A DNA stretch of 64,000 nucleotides from Gammaproteobacteria bacterium (GCA_028285245.1 JANQPY010000010.1:23565-87564); one strand, 5' to 3'; positions 27,647 through 36,657 are shown, numbered from the stretch's first letter. The notes: generated by a model not told the origin, from the sequence alone. Made by a program: numbers and translations.

Positions 27647-28687
27647 ATGTCTGTCGATATTGCTCAGCTGCTGGCCTTCTCGGTCAAGAACAACGCCTCC
27701 GACCTGCATTTGTCAGCGGGCGTCCCGCCGATGATTCGCGTCGACGGCGATGTGAAGCGCATCAACATGCCGGCACTTTCGCATAAGGAAGTGCACAGCA
27801 TGGTATACGACATCATGAACGACAAGCAGCGGAAGGACTTTGAGGAGTTCTTCGAGACTGACTTTTCGTTTGAGATTCCGAAGCTCGCCCGGTTTCGCGT
27901 TAACGCGTTTAATCAGAGCCGCGGTGCGGGCGCCGTCTTCAGGACCATTCCGTCGGAAATCCTGAGTCTTGATGATTTGGCTGCACCGCCGATCTTCAAA
28001 GACATCTCAATGTATCCGCGCGGCATCGTTCTGGTTACCGGACCCACGGGCTCCGGTAAGTCAACCACGTTGGCGGCGATGGTTGACTACATCAACGACA
28101 ACAAGCCTGACCACATACTGACCATTGAGGATCCGATTGAATTTGTCCATCAGAGCAAGAAGTCTCTGATCAATCAGCGCGAGGTCCATCGCGACACCAT
28201 GGGCTTCGCTGAGGCGCTGCGCTCGGCGCTGCGCGAAGATCCGGATGTCATCCTGGTTGGCGAGATGCGCGACCTTGAGACGATTCGTCTGGCGCTTACC
28301 GCCGCAGAGACGGGCCACCTCGTATTCGGCACGCTGCACACCAGTTCAGCGGCCAAGACAATCGACCGGGTGGTTGACGTATTCCCCGCCGCTGAAAAAG
28401 ACATGGTGCGCTCAATGCTTTCGGAGTCGCTGCGGGCAGTTATTTCGCAAACGCTGCTCAAGCGCATTGGTGGTGGCCGCATTGCCGCGCATGAAATCAT
28501 GATTGGGTCGCCTGCGATTCGGAATCTCATTCGCGAGGGCAAAATCGCGCAGATGTACTCAGCTATACAAACTGGCCAGGCGGCAGGCATGCAGACGCTT
28601 GACCAGAATCTTCAGGAGCTCATGACCAAGGGTGTCATCAGCAAGGAAGAGGCCCGCTACAAGGCGGCCAACAAAGAGAACTTCTAA
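27647..28687 (+). CDS. pilT: Type IV pilus retraction ATPase PilT
   Basis: Hexameric cytoplasmic ATPase that powers pilus retraction in twitching motility; 346 residues, full length. Seen are the N-terminal PAS-like domain (SDLHLSAGVPPMIRVDGDV), the Walker A GPTGSGKST (residues 132-140, Lys138), the Asp box ILTIEDPIEF, the Walker B ILVGEMRD, and the His box HLVFGTLHTSSA. The C-terminal AIRNLIREGK helix, needed for retraction in Pseudomonas PilT, is also there. It is first of three related ATPase genes on this strand, with the PilU gene 30 bases downstream. Confidence 0.97.
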   Translation: MSVDIAQLLAFSVKNNASDLHLSAGVPPMIRVDGDVKRINMPALSHKEVHSMVYDIMNDKQRKDFEEFFETDFSFEIPKLARFRVNAFNQSRGAGAVFRTIPSEILSLDDLAAPPIFKDISMYPRGIVLVTGPTGSGKSTTLAAMVDYINDNKPDHILTIEDPIEFVHQSKKSLINQREVHRDTMGFAEALRSALREDPDVILVGEMRDLETIRLALTAAETGHLVFGTLHTSSAAKTIDRVVDVFPAAEKDMVRSMLSESLRAVISQTLLKRIGGGRIAAHEIMIGSPAIRNLIREGKIAQMYSAIQTGQAAGMQTLDQNLQELMTKGVISKEEARYKAANKENF

Positions 28688-28717
28688 CGACACCGGCAGG
28701 CTTTAAGGAACTTACGC

Positions 28718-29875
28718 ATGGAACGCGATCAAGCAACCCGATTAATGCAGGGGCTGCTCAAGAAGCTGGTGGCCCAGGGCGGGTCCGATCTATTCATTAC
28801 GTCCGGTTTTCCCCCTGCAATCAAGATTGATGGTGAAGTTCACCGGGCCGGAGAGCAGGAGCTAACGCCTGAGCAGAGTGCCGTCATCGTGCGCTCCATC
28901 ATGAATGACAAGCAGGCGCGCGAGTTTGACGCTACCAAGGAATGTAATTTCGCGATTAGCCCGCAGGGTATCGGACGATTTCGTGTGAATGCATTCGTTC
29001 AGCAGGGTGCGGTGGGGGCGGTGCTCAGAACCATCATCACCAAGATTCCGTCGGTCGAGGAGCTTGAGCTGCCTGATATTCTGACCGATATCGCCATGAC
29101 CAAGCGTGGTCTGGTGATTCTGGTTGGCGCGACTGGTTCGGGTAAATCCACAACGCTGGCCGCAATGGTTGGGCATCGTAACGAGAATTCCCGTGGCCAT
29201 ATCGTTACCGTTGAAGACCCCGTTGAGTACGTGCATCCGCATCGTCGCTGCGTGGTCACCCAGCGTGAGGTTGGCGTAGACACGGACAACTGGCACGCGG
29301 CCCTGAAAAATACACTGCGTCAGGCGCCGGACGTCATTCTGATTGGTGAGATTCGCGACCGCGAGACTATGGAGTACGGCATCCAGTTCTCCGAGACCGG
29401 TCATCTTTGCCTCGCGACACTGCACGCGAACAGCGCAAATCAGGCGCTCGATCGCATCATCAACTTTTTCCCTGAAGATCGACGAGATCAGCTGTTGATG
29501 GACTTGTCCCTGAACGTCGGTGCACTGATCTCGCAGCGTCTCATTCCTCGTGCCAGCGGCAAGGGACGGGTGGCCGCGATGGAGATCATGCTGAAGTCGC
29601 CGTTAATCTCAGATCTGATCTTCAAGGGTGAGGTTGCCAAGATCAAAGAAATCATGGCCAAGTCTAACCGCCTGGGCATGAAGACCTTTGACCAGGATCT
29701 GTTTGAGCTGTACGAGGCGGGCAAGATTTCCTACGACGAAGCGCTGCGCAATGCAGATTCGAAGAACGAGCTGCGGCTACGCGTCAAGCTGGAAAGCAAA
29801 CGTGAAGCTGATCCCGTCGAGGACAAGAAAGACGGTCTGGTGCTCGTTGACGACGATGAAGGGACAAGCTTCTAG
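28718..29875 (+). CDS. pilU: PilT-dependent retraction ATPase PilU
   Basis: Paralogue of PilT that assists retraction; 385 residues, close to Pseudomonas PilU (about 382). It starts with GGSDLFITSGFPPAIKIDGEV, has Walker A GATGSGKST at 137-145 (Lys143), and reads ILIGEIRDRETM for Walker B and HLCLATLHANSANQALDRI for the His box. The PilU-type tail (LRNADSKNELRLRVKL followed by an acidic end with DDDEGTSF) marks it as the true PilU orthologue of the pair. It lies between pilT and a third ATPase gene 24 bases downstream, most likely in one operon. Confidence 0.95.
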   Translation: MERDQATRLMQGLLKKLVAQGGSDLFITSGFPPAIKIDGEVHRAGEQELTPEQSAVIVRSIMNDKQAREFDATKECNFAISPQGIGRFRVNAFVQQGAVGAVLRTIITKIPSVEELELPDILTDIAMTKRGLVILVGATGSGKSTTLAAMVGHRNENSRGHIVTVEDPVEYVHPHRRCVVTQREVGVDTDNWHAALKNTLRQAPDVILIGEIRDRETMEYGIQFSETGHLCLATLHANSANQALDRIINFFPEDRRDQLLMDLSLNVGALISQRLIPRASGKGRVAAMEIMLKSPLISDLIFKGEVAKIKEIMAKSNRLGMKTFDQDLFELYEAGKISYDEALRNADSKNELRLRVKLESKREADPVEDKKDGLVLVDDDEGTSF

Positions 29876-29899
29876 CGGCGTCGGTCGCGGATACAATCA

Positions 29900-30955
29900 A
29901 TGAACGTTCAGCCGCTATTTAATTTGATGGTCGAGAAGAACGCTTCCGACCTGTTTCTTACGTGCTACGCCCCGGTCAAGATCAAGATTGACGGCAAGAT
30001 CATGCCCGTCAACAAGCTGGAGCTGACGCCGAAAATGATTCGGCAGGCAGCGATAGAGCTGATGTCGGAAGAACAGCTTGACACGTTTACGCGTGAGCTT
30101 GAGATCGACTTTGCCGTGTCTAAGCCGGGGCTCGGTCGGTTCCGTGTGAACGTTTTCCATCAACGGGGCAATGTCTCGATGGTGATGCGCTACATCAGCG
30201 CCAACATCCCAAGTCTGGAAGACCTGGCGATGCCGTCGATTCTGAAAGAACTCGTGATGTTTCGCCGTGGTCTGGTCTTGATGGTGGGCGCCAGTGGCAA
30301 CGGCAAGTCCACTACGCTCGCCGGTATGATCGACTATCGCAACCAGAAGACGTCATCGCATATCCTGACGATTGAAGATCCGATTGAGTTCTTGCACTCC
30401 AACAAGAAGTCGATCATCAACCAGCGTGAAGTCGGCTCGGATACGGTGAGCTATGAGCGGGCGTTACGCAGCGCCATGCGCGAGGCACCCGATGTCATTC
30501 TGATCGGCGAGATTCGCGATCGCGAAACCATGCAGGCGGCTATTGATCTGGCCGGTACTGGTCATCTCGCGATTGCCACACTGCACTCAAACAATGCCCC
30601 GGAAACGTTGGATAGGGTGATCAACATTTTTCCTGAAGACCAGCATCCGCAGGTGTATATGGACTTGTCCCACTATCTGCGGGCGATCATTTCTCAGCGC
30701 CTGGTGAGAGGCGTGGATGGGAACCGAATCGCTGCCGTTGAGGTGATGCTGAACACGCCGCGAATTGCAGAGCTCATTCAGGGCGGCGACATTGGTGCTG
30801 TGAAAGAGGCCTTCTATGAGAGTACCGAGCAGGGTATGCAAACGTTTGACCAGTCGCTGCTGACGCTGTACCGCGACGGCAAGGTCACTATGGACGAAGC
30901 CCTGGCCAACGCCGACTCTCGCGCCAACCTGGAAGCACAGATTCACTTCGCCTAG
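29900..30955 (+). CDS. Third PilT/PilU-family pilus ATPase
   Basis: A 351-residue paralogue directly after PilU. Its N-terminus (FNLMVEKNASDLFLTCYAP, KIDGKIMPVNKLELTP) is the most PilU-like part, close to what I recall of Pseudomonas PilU. It lacks PilU's long acidic tail and ends NADSRANLEAQIHFA. Walker A is GASGNGKST (130-138, Lys136), with Asn where PilT and PilU have Ser or Thr before the GK. ILTIEDPIEF, ILIGEIRDRETM and HLAIATLHSNNA are intact, so it should be an active ATPase. It is presumably a specialised retraction motor; which pilus it serves is unknown. It converges with the PyrK-like gene. Confidence 0.92.
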   Translation: MNVQPLFNLMVEKNASDLFLTCYAPVKIKIDGKIMPVNKLELTPKMIRQAAIELMSEEQLDTFTRELEIDFAVSKPGLGRFRVNVFHQRGNVSMVMRYISANIPSLEDLAMPSILKELVMFRRGLVLMVGASGNGKSTTLAGMIDYRNQKTSSHILTIEDPIEFLHSNKKSIINQREVGSDTVSYERALRSAMREAPDVILIGEIRDRETMQAAIDLAGTGHLAIATLHSNNAPETLDRVINIFPEDQHPQVYMDLSHYLRAIISQRLVRGVDGNRIAAVEVMLNTPRIAELIQGGDIGAVKEAFYESTEQGMQTFDQSLLTLYRDGKVTMDEALANADSRANLEAQIHFA

Positions 30956-30978
30956 TCGCGGGCACCGCTCGCCCGGGG

Positions 30979-31857
30979 CTAAGCCGGGTAAACCTGATAG
31001 CCGTCAAACACGGGCCCATCGACACACACTCGCTGCATGGCGGGGCCGGCATCCGTCTGCAGCAGCACTGTACACCCTGCGCACCCGCCCACTGCACAGG
31101 CCATGAATTCTTCCAGGCAGAGGTGGGAGGGCAGTGCGAAGTCTCGGGCCAGTGACTGGGTGGCCTTTAGCATCGGCGTCGGGCCGCAGGCGAACACGGC
31201 ACACTGGTCCAGCTCGTCGCGGTCTAAGGTGCTAAGCCAGTCGCGGGCGAGGTCCGTGACGTAGCCGCTGTGGCAGCCCGGTAAGCCTGCAGCGCTGGCC
31301 AGCCGCCCGGGAATTTTCCACTGTTCTAGCAGGTTGAGAGTGTGCGTTGCCGATGCGGCAACACCCCCAACCGGGAGCTGGCTCTCAGCCAGCTCGAAAG
31401 GAAAGGGCAGCTCTGATCCAAAGAACGCGATCGGCTGTAAGGCGTTGCCCTCCTGGCGTATCTGCTCGGCAAGAAAGACCAGCGGCGGAATACCAACCCC
31501 GCCCCCAATGAGCACGGCCCGGGAGCGGCTCTCGTCCGGTGCAAAACCCCGGCCGATCGGGCCGAGGCAATCCATCAGATCATCGGGGCTGGCATTGCTA
31601 AGGGCGCCAAGCCCATGGCCCACGACCTTGAATAGCAGTTCGATCCAGCCTTCACGAGCAGAGACGCGCATGATGGACAGTGGTCGGCGCAGCGGAATGT
31701 CTACAGCACAGCGCAAATGCACGAATTGGCCGGCGACTGCCCGCTTGGCACACTCAGGCGCGCGCAGGCGCAGTACATGCTGCCCGCCAGGGTGCGCGTG
31801 GTTAACCAGAACCTTCGCCTGTTCGGTGAAGATCGTAGCGCGATGTGCGCGGGTCAT
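30979..31857 (-). CDS. pyrK: Dihydroorotate dehydrogenase electron-transfer subunit (PyrK-like)
   Basis: FAD/iron-sulfur protein that, in class 1B dihydroorotate dehydrogenases, passes electrons from PyrD to NAD+. It has 292 residues. A flavin-binding segment RRPLSIMRV (58-66) is followed by the nucleotide-binding GGGVGIPPLVFLA (118-130) and CGPTPML. The C-terminal [2Fe-2S] site has Cys254, Cys259, Cys262 and Cys278. Its start overlaps the pyrB stop by four bases (ATGA), so the two are translationally coupled. Most Gammaproteobacteria use the membrane class 2 PyrD, which needs no PyrK. No pyrD is in the window, so the partner is unknown. Confidence 0.88.
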   Translation of the reverse strand: MTRAHRATIFTEQAKVLVNHAHPGGQHVLRLRAPECAKRAVAGQFVHLRCAVDIPLRRPLSIMRVSAREGWIELLFKVVGHGLGALSNASPDDLMDCLGPIGRGFAPDESRSRAVLIGGGVGIPPLVFLAEQIRQEGNALQPIAFFGSELPFPFELAESQLPVGGVAASATHTLNLLEQWKIPGRLASAAGLPGCHSGYVTDLARDWLSTLDRDELDQCAVFACGPTPMLKATQSLARDFALPSHLCLEEFMACAVGGCAGCTVLLQTDAGPAMQRVCVDGPVFDGYQVYPA

Positions 31858-32831
31858 TGCTCGCCGTTAGCCTGAATGACGGTGGCAAGCAAGGCCATGC
31901 GCATAGCCAGGCCATTGGTAACCTGTTCCCGAATGACTGACTGCGGGCCGTCGGCTACCGTGCTGGCAATCTCCACATCGCGATTCATCGGTCCGGGGTG
32001 CATCACGATGGCGTTCGGTTTGGCCAGCTTCAGGCGATCCGCAGTGATCCCGTAGTCCCGATGGTAGTCGTGCGTTGTCATCAGGCTTTCTTGCTCGGCG
32101 ATGCGCTCGCGTTGAATACGCAGAGCCATTAGAACATCCGCGTCTGCCAGGGCGGCATCCAGCTCACTAGTAATCTGGGCGCCCGGATAGTCATCCGGCT
32201 CCGGTTCGAGGCCCGGCGGGGCGACCAAGCACAGTTGCCGCATGCCCATGATGCTCAGACCCTGCGCAATGGATCTTGCCACCCGTGAGTGGCCAATATC
32301 GCCAACGACGACGACCTTGAGCGCCGAAAAATCCGGCTTGTGTCGACGGATGGTCAAGAGATCAAGCAAACCCTGAGTCGGATGAGCCGCATCCGCTTCG
32401 CCGGCATTCAGCACGCTGATGTGCGGCTGCACGTTGCTGGCGATCAGTTCCGGTATGCCAACTGAGGCGTCGCGCACCACAAACACATCGACTTGCATCG
32501 CCTCCAGCGTGTAGATGGTATCGAGGATGCTCTCGCCTTTCTTTCTCGATGACATATTGACGTCGAGGTTCAGCACGTCGGCGCTCATGCGCTTGGCCGC
32601 AAGTTCGAACGACGCACGCGTACGTGTGCTGGGTTCAAAAAAGAGGTTGGCGACGGTCCGACCTGCAAGCAGGTTGTCCCGCGCCGGCGGGTTGCCTATC
32701 GGGCGCAGGTAGCTCTCTGCCCGGTCGAGCAGATCCTCCACCAGCGACCGCGGCAGGCCTTCCAGGGAGAGCAGGTGGCGCAGCTCACCGGAGCTGGTGA
32801 GTTGCGCGGCGTGGTTGGTCCTTACATCCAT
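31854..32831 (-). CDS. pyrB: Aspartate carbamoyltransferase catalytic subunit
   Basis: Second step of pyrimidine synthesis: carbamoyl phosphate plus aspartate gives carbamoyl aspartate. It has 325 residues from the ATG at 32831; a GTG at 32840 would add three. The carbamoyl phosphate site FFEPSTRTRASFE and the loop RKKGES are present. So are HPTQGLLDLLTI and the aspartate-binding ALRIQRER segment. No pyrI regulatory-subunit gene follows; instead a PyrK-like gene overlaps its stop. In Pseudomonas the same position holds the dihydroorotase-like pyrC'. Upstream lies ruvX, 23 bases away on the same strand. Confidence 0.96.
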   Translation of the reverse strand: MDVRTNHAAQLTSSGELRHLLSLEGLPRSLVEDLLDRAESYLRPIGNPPARDNLLAGRTVANLFFEPSTRTRASFELAAKRMSADVLNLDVNMSSRKKGESILDTIYTLEAMQVDVFVVRDASVGIPELIASNVQPHISVLNAGEADAAHPTQGLLDLLTIRRHKPDFSALKVVVVGDIGHSRVARSIAQGLSIMGMRQLCLVAPPGLEPEPDDYPGAQITSELDAALADADVLMALRIQRERIAEQESLMTTHDYHRDYGITADRLKLAKPNAIVMHPGPMNRDVEIASTVADGPQSVIREQVTNGLAMRMALLATVIQANGEQ

Positions 32832-32853
32832 TGATGGCACATTGAGACGGGTC

Positions 32854-33291
32854 CTAAGCGCCGGCGTTTAGCCACGCTTCCGCAATGACTTGGGCAGCGA
32901 TTCGATCGATGTCTTCCCTGCGCGTCCGGCGCCTGCGCAGACCCTGTTCGCGCGCCTCGCGCAAGCGGTTCTCGGCTTCTACGGAGGTGAGGCGCTCGTC
33001 TACCAGATCCACCGCGAGTTCGTAACGTTCCTGGAGTCTCGCGGCGATGGCTCGCACCCGTTCGGTCATTGGCGAATCACTGCCGTCCGCATTATAGGGT
33101 AAGCCCATGACAAGCTGGTCCGGCTGCCAATCGGCGATCAGACGGTCCAGGCCTTGCCAGTCGGGCTCGCTGCCGCCGCCCGCAAGTGTGTCAATGCCAG
33201 AGGCCGTTCCGGCATCGGCGTTGGCGATTGCCACGCCAATCCGCCGTTCGCCGAAATCCAGTACCAGCGCGGTACGGCCGGCCCGAGTCAT
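32854..33291 (-). CDS. ruvX: Putative Holliday junction resolvase RuvX (YqgF)
   Basis: RNase H-fold nuclease family, 145 residues from the ATG at 33291; the frame also opens from a TTG at 33297. It has also been linked to 16S rRNA 5' processing in E. coli. The catalytic-site motif LVLDFGERRIGVAIAN carries the first Asp. VMGLPYNADGSDSP, the second acidic region LVDERLTSVEAE, and the final DRIAAQVIAEAWL complete the family pattern. It lies between yqgE and pyrB in the conserved gammaproteobacterial order yqgE-ruvX-pyrB. Confidence 0.94.
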   Translation of the reverse strand: MTRAGRTALVLDFGERRIGVAIANADAGTASGIDTLAGGGSEPDWQGLDRLIADWQPDQLVMGLPYNADGSDSPMTERVRAIAARLQERYELAVDLVDERLTSVEAENRLREAREQGLRRRRTRREDIDRIAAQVIAEAWLNAGA

Positions 33292-33315
33292 GCACAAGGG
33301 CGCCTGGTCGCGCCG

Positions 33316-33927
33316 TCAGGCATGCCCTGCCTGGTGGCTCAGTGTTGCAATGTCTACACCCAGCTCGGCGGCGGCCCGTCCCCAGCGTTGGTCGAAGGGC
33401 GTATCGAAAATCAGCTGCGGCGTGGCCGGCACGCTCAACCACGCGTTCGCAGAGATCTCTTCCTCCAGTTGTCCCGCCTCCCAGCCGGCATAACCCAGCG
33501 CCAGCAACGCACGATGCGGACCGGTTCCCGCAGCGATCGCAGAGAGAATGTCCCGCGACGTGGTAACGAAAATTGAATTCGTTACCTCGAGCGTCGATTC
33601 CCAGCCGGCTTCCGCTTCGTGAATCACGAATCCGCGCTGCAGCTCTACCGGGCCACCCTGCAAGATCGGCGTCTCCGCCAGGTTGGGGTCTTTTGGCACG
33701 AGCGAGAGCTGATCGAGCACCTCCCCCATGTCCATATCCATGGGCCGATTAATCACGATGCCCAGAGCGCCTTTATCGGAGTGCTCGCAGATGTAGGTCA
33801 CCGTGCGGGCGAAATTGGGATCCAGCATCATTGGCATGGCAACCAGTAACTGCCCAGTCAGGTTGCTGCCGATTGCGGGCTTTGGGCTTTGGTCTTCCGG
33901 AATCTGGTCGCTAGAGATAGTGCTCAC
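33316..33927 (-). CDS. YqgE/AlgH family protein
   Basis: A 203-residue cytoplasmic protein of the UPF0301 (YqgE/AlgH) family. AlgH was first named as an alginate regulator in Pseudomonas, but the biochemical role is unknown. The signatures NLTGQLLVAMPMMLDPNFARTV, GIVINRPMD, QGGPVELQRGFVIHE and ALGYAGWEAGQLEEEI are all present. The first 20 residues are poorly conserved in the family. The start codon is GTG at 33927. It is next to ruvX, the usual partner across Gammaproteobacteria, 24 bases upstream of it. Confidence 0.93.
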   Translation of the reverse strand: MSTISSDQIPEDQSPKPAIGSNLTGQLLVAMPMMLDPNFARTVTYICEHSDKGALGIVINRPMDMDMGEVLDQLSLVPKDPNLAETPILQGGPVELQRGFVIHEAEAGWESTLEVTNSIFVTTSRDILSAIAAGTGPHRALLALGYAGWEAGQLEEEISANAWLSVPATPQLIFDTPFDQRWGRAAAELGVDIATLSHQAGHA

Positions 33928-33939
33928 CGTCGCTTGGTT

Positions 33940-34869
33940 CTACGAGCCGTTTACCGCAGCGATTCTCCCGCTTTGCGGCCCGTCACTAAACCGCCATTCA
34001 TAGGCGAATCTCAGCACATCATAGTCGCCGCGCAAAAAGTCGGGAAACGGGTCGAAAGGCGCGGCAATTCTCAAGATTTCGATCGCGGCGTCGTCGAGAA
34101 TAGGTTCACCGGAGGAGGATCTGATCATTACATCCTCCAGATCGCCGCTGGCGCTCACCACCACCTCAAGCGTCGGGTTGCCAGAGAGACCGCGCGTCCG
34201 CGCCTGACGCGGGAAGTTGAGTGTGCCAACCTGTTCAACTTTGCGCTTCCACTGGCCGAGATAAGCGGCGATTCGCGATTCTCGCGTGTTTGCGCTCACC
34301 ACCAGCTCGCGCGGCCGGTTGCTGGAGATTAGAGTTTCATCATCCGGCTCATTGACGATGTCGACTTCCCGAGCAGCGCCAGGCAGGGCAGTCGCGAGCG
34401 TTTGTGCAACCCGTTCTCCCTCAGTGACAGCGCGTAGAGCCGGCCGCTCGGCAGTGATGCTGGCAACCACTTCTGCCTGCCGCTGCTGCTCAGCGCCCGC
34501 ATTGGCCTGGGCCGCTGTGCCGGCCTGAAGGGGGCCGATGGCCGGCGCATCGCCACTCCGCTGCATGGCAGTGCGCATCTCGTCAGGCAGTTGTGTATTG
34601 CCCGAGCCCATCAGATCGCGGTCGGCAAGGGCGGTCGCTTCGTCCGGGGCCGCCGACTGGTCACTCGTGCTGGTCACCAGCACGACCTCAACTGAGGTGG
34701 CCTCCGCGCCGTCGTATTGCCCCGCGCCGAAGGTGACGCCCAGGATGATAACGCCATGAAACAAGGCGGCGAGAAACAGCGTCGATGAAAGGCGGTCCCG
34801 GGCGGCGGTAGGCGACCAGTCGATTGGCGGCGCGACTGACGCTACGCCGGCAGCACTGTCTGTTCCCAT
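33940..34869 (-). CDS. TonB-like energy transducer with C-terminal TonB domain
   Basis: Predicted inner-membrane protein of 309 residues. The ATG at 34869 is preceded by AAGGGAG at a good distance; the frame is open farther upstream but without support. A single membrane helix (29-49) follows a cytoplasmic stretch. A long Ala/Gln-rich periplasmic linker (about 60-190) comes next. The TonB C-terminal domain spans about 200-300 (YLGQWKRKVEQVGTLNFP, NPTLEVVVSASGDLEDVMI, DDAAIEILRIAAPFDPFP). In Pseudomonas a TonB-like gene occupies the same site between gshB and yqgE. The outer-membrane partner is unknown; no exbB/exbD is nearby. Confidence 0.88.
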   Translation of the reverse strand: MGTDSAAGVASVAPPIDWSPTAARDRLSSTLFLAALFHGVIILGVTFGAGQYDGAEATSVEVVLVTSTSDQSAAPDEATALADRDLMGSGNTQLPDEMRTAMQRSGDAPAIGPLQAGTAAQANAGAEQQRQAEVVASITAERPALRAVTEGERVAQTLATALPGAAREVDIVNEPDDETLISSNRPRELVVSANTRESRIAAYLGQWKRKVEQVGTLNFPRQARTRGLSGNPTLEVVVSASGDLEDVMIRSSSGEPILDDAAIEILRIAAPFDPFPDFLRGDYDVLRFAYEWRFSDGPQSGRIAAVNGS

Positions 34870-34973
34870 CTCGCGGCTCCCTTGCCGCCGAAGATTTTCG
34901 CTCGAGCGCACAATATGTTCGATTATACGCTGGCCGGCCCGGCCGGGCGGCACTGGGTCACAAAACGTTTGAT

Positions 34974-35939
34974 TCAGGCGGCGGCTTTGGCAGCTACCTG
35001 CTGGGCCAGGGACTCCATAAGCTGGCCCGCCACGTCGAGCCCGGCGAGCTTTGCCAGTTCCCGGATGCCGGTTGGGCTGGTGACATTGACCTCGGTGAGG
35101 TAGTCACCGATCACATCCAGACCCGCAAAGCTCACGCCGCGCTCGCGGAGCACCGGTCCGACCTGCGCGCAAATCCACCGGTCTCTGTCGCTCAACGGGC
35201 GGGTCTCGGCGCGGGCCCCCATAACGAGGTTGCCCCGATTGTCGTCCGGCGGGGGGATGCGCGCGAGCACTGCGCCAACTGGTTCCCCATCGATTAGCAG
35301 TATCCGCTTGTCGCCATCGCTGATTTCAGGGATGTATCGCTGAGCCATGGCGAATCGCGTGCCATCTGTAGTCAGCGTTTCGAAGATCACGTTGGCATTG
35401 TTGTCGCCGGCTGCGACCACAAAAACTGATTTTCCGCCCATGCCGTCAAGCGGTTTGACCGCGATGCGTTGATGGATGCTTAAGAAGTCACGCAGTTGCG
35501 GAATCGAGCGGCTAACCAGTGTTTCCGGGCAGCACTCCGGGAACCAGGCCGTGAAAGCCTTCTCATTTATATCCCGCAGCGCACGGGGTGCATTGACGAC
35601 CATGGCGCCGGCTTCGGCGGCCCGCTCCAACACGTACGTTGTGTAGACATATTCCATGTCAAAGGGCGGATCTTTCCGCATCAGGATGATGTCCAGGTCG
35701 CCCAGCGGCATGTCCTGTGCCTCGCCCAGGCTGAACCAGTTGTCCAGCGAATCGGTCACCGTCAGGCGGCGGCCCTGGCCTGAGGCTTCACTTCCCAGCA
35801 GGCGCAGATCCCGTTGCTCGAAGTACTGAAGCTCAAACCCGCGCGCCTGGGCCGCCAGTAGCATCGCGAGGCTGCTGTCTTTGGCCGGGGCTATGCTGGC
35901 GATGGGGTCCATCACTATCCCGAGGCGAATCTGGCTCAT
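34974..35939 (-). CDS. gshB: Glutathione synthetase
   Basis: Joins gamma-glutamylcysteine and glycine with ATP to make glutathione; cytoplasmic. At 321 residues it is full length. It shows the N-terminal MDPIASIAPAKDSSLAMLLAAQ block, MRKDPPFDMEYVYTTYVLE, the ATP-grasp segment VKPLDGMGGKSVFVV, and DGEPVGAVLARIPP...NLVMGARAETRPLS. The metal-binding end is FAGLDVIGDYLTEVNVTSPTGIREL. It begins the minus-strand run gshB-tonB-yqgE-ruvX-pyrB-pyrK and is divergent from pilG. The 296 bases between gshB and pilG contain no gene and no promoter that I can support. Confidence 0.97.
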   Translation of the reverse strand: MSQIRLGIVMDPIASIAPAKDSSLAMLLAAQARGFELQYFEQRDLRLLGSEASGQGRRLTVTDSLDNWFSLGEAQDMPLGDLDIILMRKDPPFDMEYVYTTYVLERAAEAGAMVVNAPRALRDINEKAFTAWFPECCPETLVSRSIPQLRDFLSIHQRIAVKPLDGMGGKSVFVVAAGDNNANVIFETLTTDGTRFAMAQRYIPEISDGDKRILLIDGEPVGAVLARIPPPDDNRGNLVMGARAETRPLSDRDRWICAQVGPVLRERGVSFAGLDVIGDYLTEVNVTSPTGIRELAKLAGLDVAGQLMESLAQQVAAKAAA

Positions 35940-36235
35940 TTGGTGGAGCTCCCGGACCGGCCGGCCACGGTATTGAGAAATGGGTTACAGGTCCCCGATT
36001 TTGTCTCAGGGCTGCTGAAATATCACCCGCCGGGCAGTATGATGACAGCGCTTGGCAGGTTGCGGCGTCAATGCGGAGGAGGCAGCAACCAGCAGGAATC
36101 TGGATGCCTGAGGGGGTATCAAAGTTGCGGATTCCGGCATGTTGTTGCAGTCGTTCCCTTATGATTCTGCGGACTCACTCTCACTGGCCGGCGCCGCCAT
36201 GGGGCGCTGGGTAACGTTATGTTAAAAGAAGCCCG

Positions 36236-36655
36236 ATGACATCGTCTGTGGAGGCGCCGGTGAAGACGGATACGGGCCGCAATCTGAGCGGTCTCAAAGT
36301 GCTGGTCATCGATGACAGCAAAACCATCCGGCGCACGGCGGAAACCCTCCTTAGTAAAGAGGGCTGCACCGTGTACACCGCGGTAGACGGTTTCGACGCG
36401 CTGGCCAAGATTGCCGATCATCACCCGGACATCATTTTCGTTGACATCATGATGCCCCGCCTCGACGGTTATCAGACCTGTTCGCTGATCAAGCACAACA
36501 AGACCTTCCGCGATACGCCGGTCATTATGCTCTCGAGCAAAGACGGCCTGTTTGACCGCGCTCGCGGGCGGATCGTGGGATCCGAGCAGTACCTGACCAA
36601 GCCGTTTACGAAAGATGAGTTGCTCGGGGCGATTGCCAGCCAGGTCGACCGCTAG
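36236..36655 (+). CDS. pilG: Twitching motility response regulator PilG
   Basis: Single-domain CheY-like receiver of the Pil-Chp system; in Pseudomonas it acts on pilus extension. At 139 residues it is slightly longer than CheY because of an N-terminal extension of about 18 residues. The receiver has the acidic pair Asp26-Asp27 (LVIDDSKT), phospho-acceptor Asp70 (FVDIMMPRLDG) and the conserved Lys in YLTKPF. It opens the forward operon pilG-pilH-pilI-pilJ-chpA-chpC, where genes are separated by a few bases up to 60. pilH starts two bases after its stop. Confidence 0.96.
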   Translation: MTSSVEAPVKTDTGRNLSGLKVLVIDDSKTIRRTAETLLSKEGCTVYTAVDGFDALAKIADHHPDIIFVDIMMPRLDGYQTCSLIKHNKTFRDTPVIMLSSKDGLFDRARGRIVGSEQYLTKPFTKDELLGAIASQVDR

Positions 36656-36657
36656 TC

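Noticed and set aside
35940..36235. Sigma-54 or sigma-70 promoter for pilG in the gshB-pilG gap
   Set aside because: TATGAT (36160-36165) lacks a -35 at proper distance and the GG/GC spacing around 36055 does not fit sigma-54; I see no other feature in the gap.
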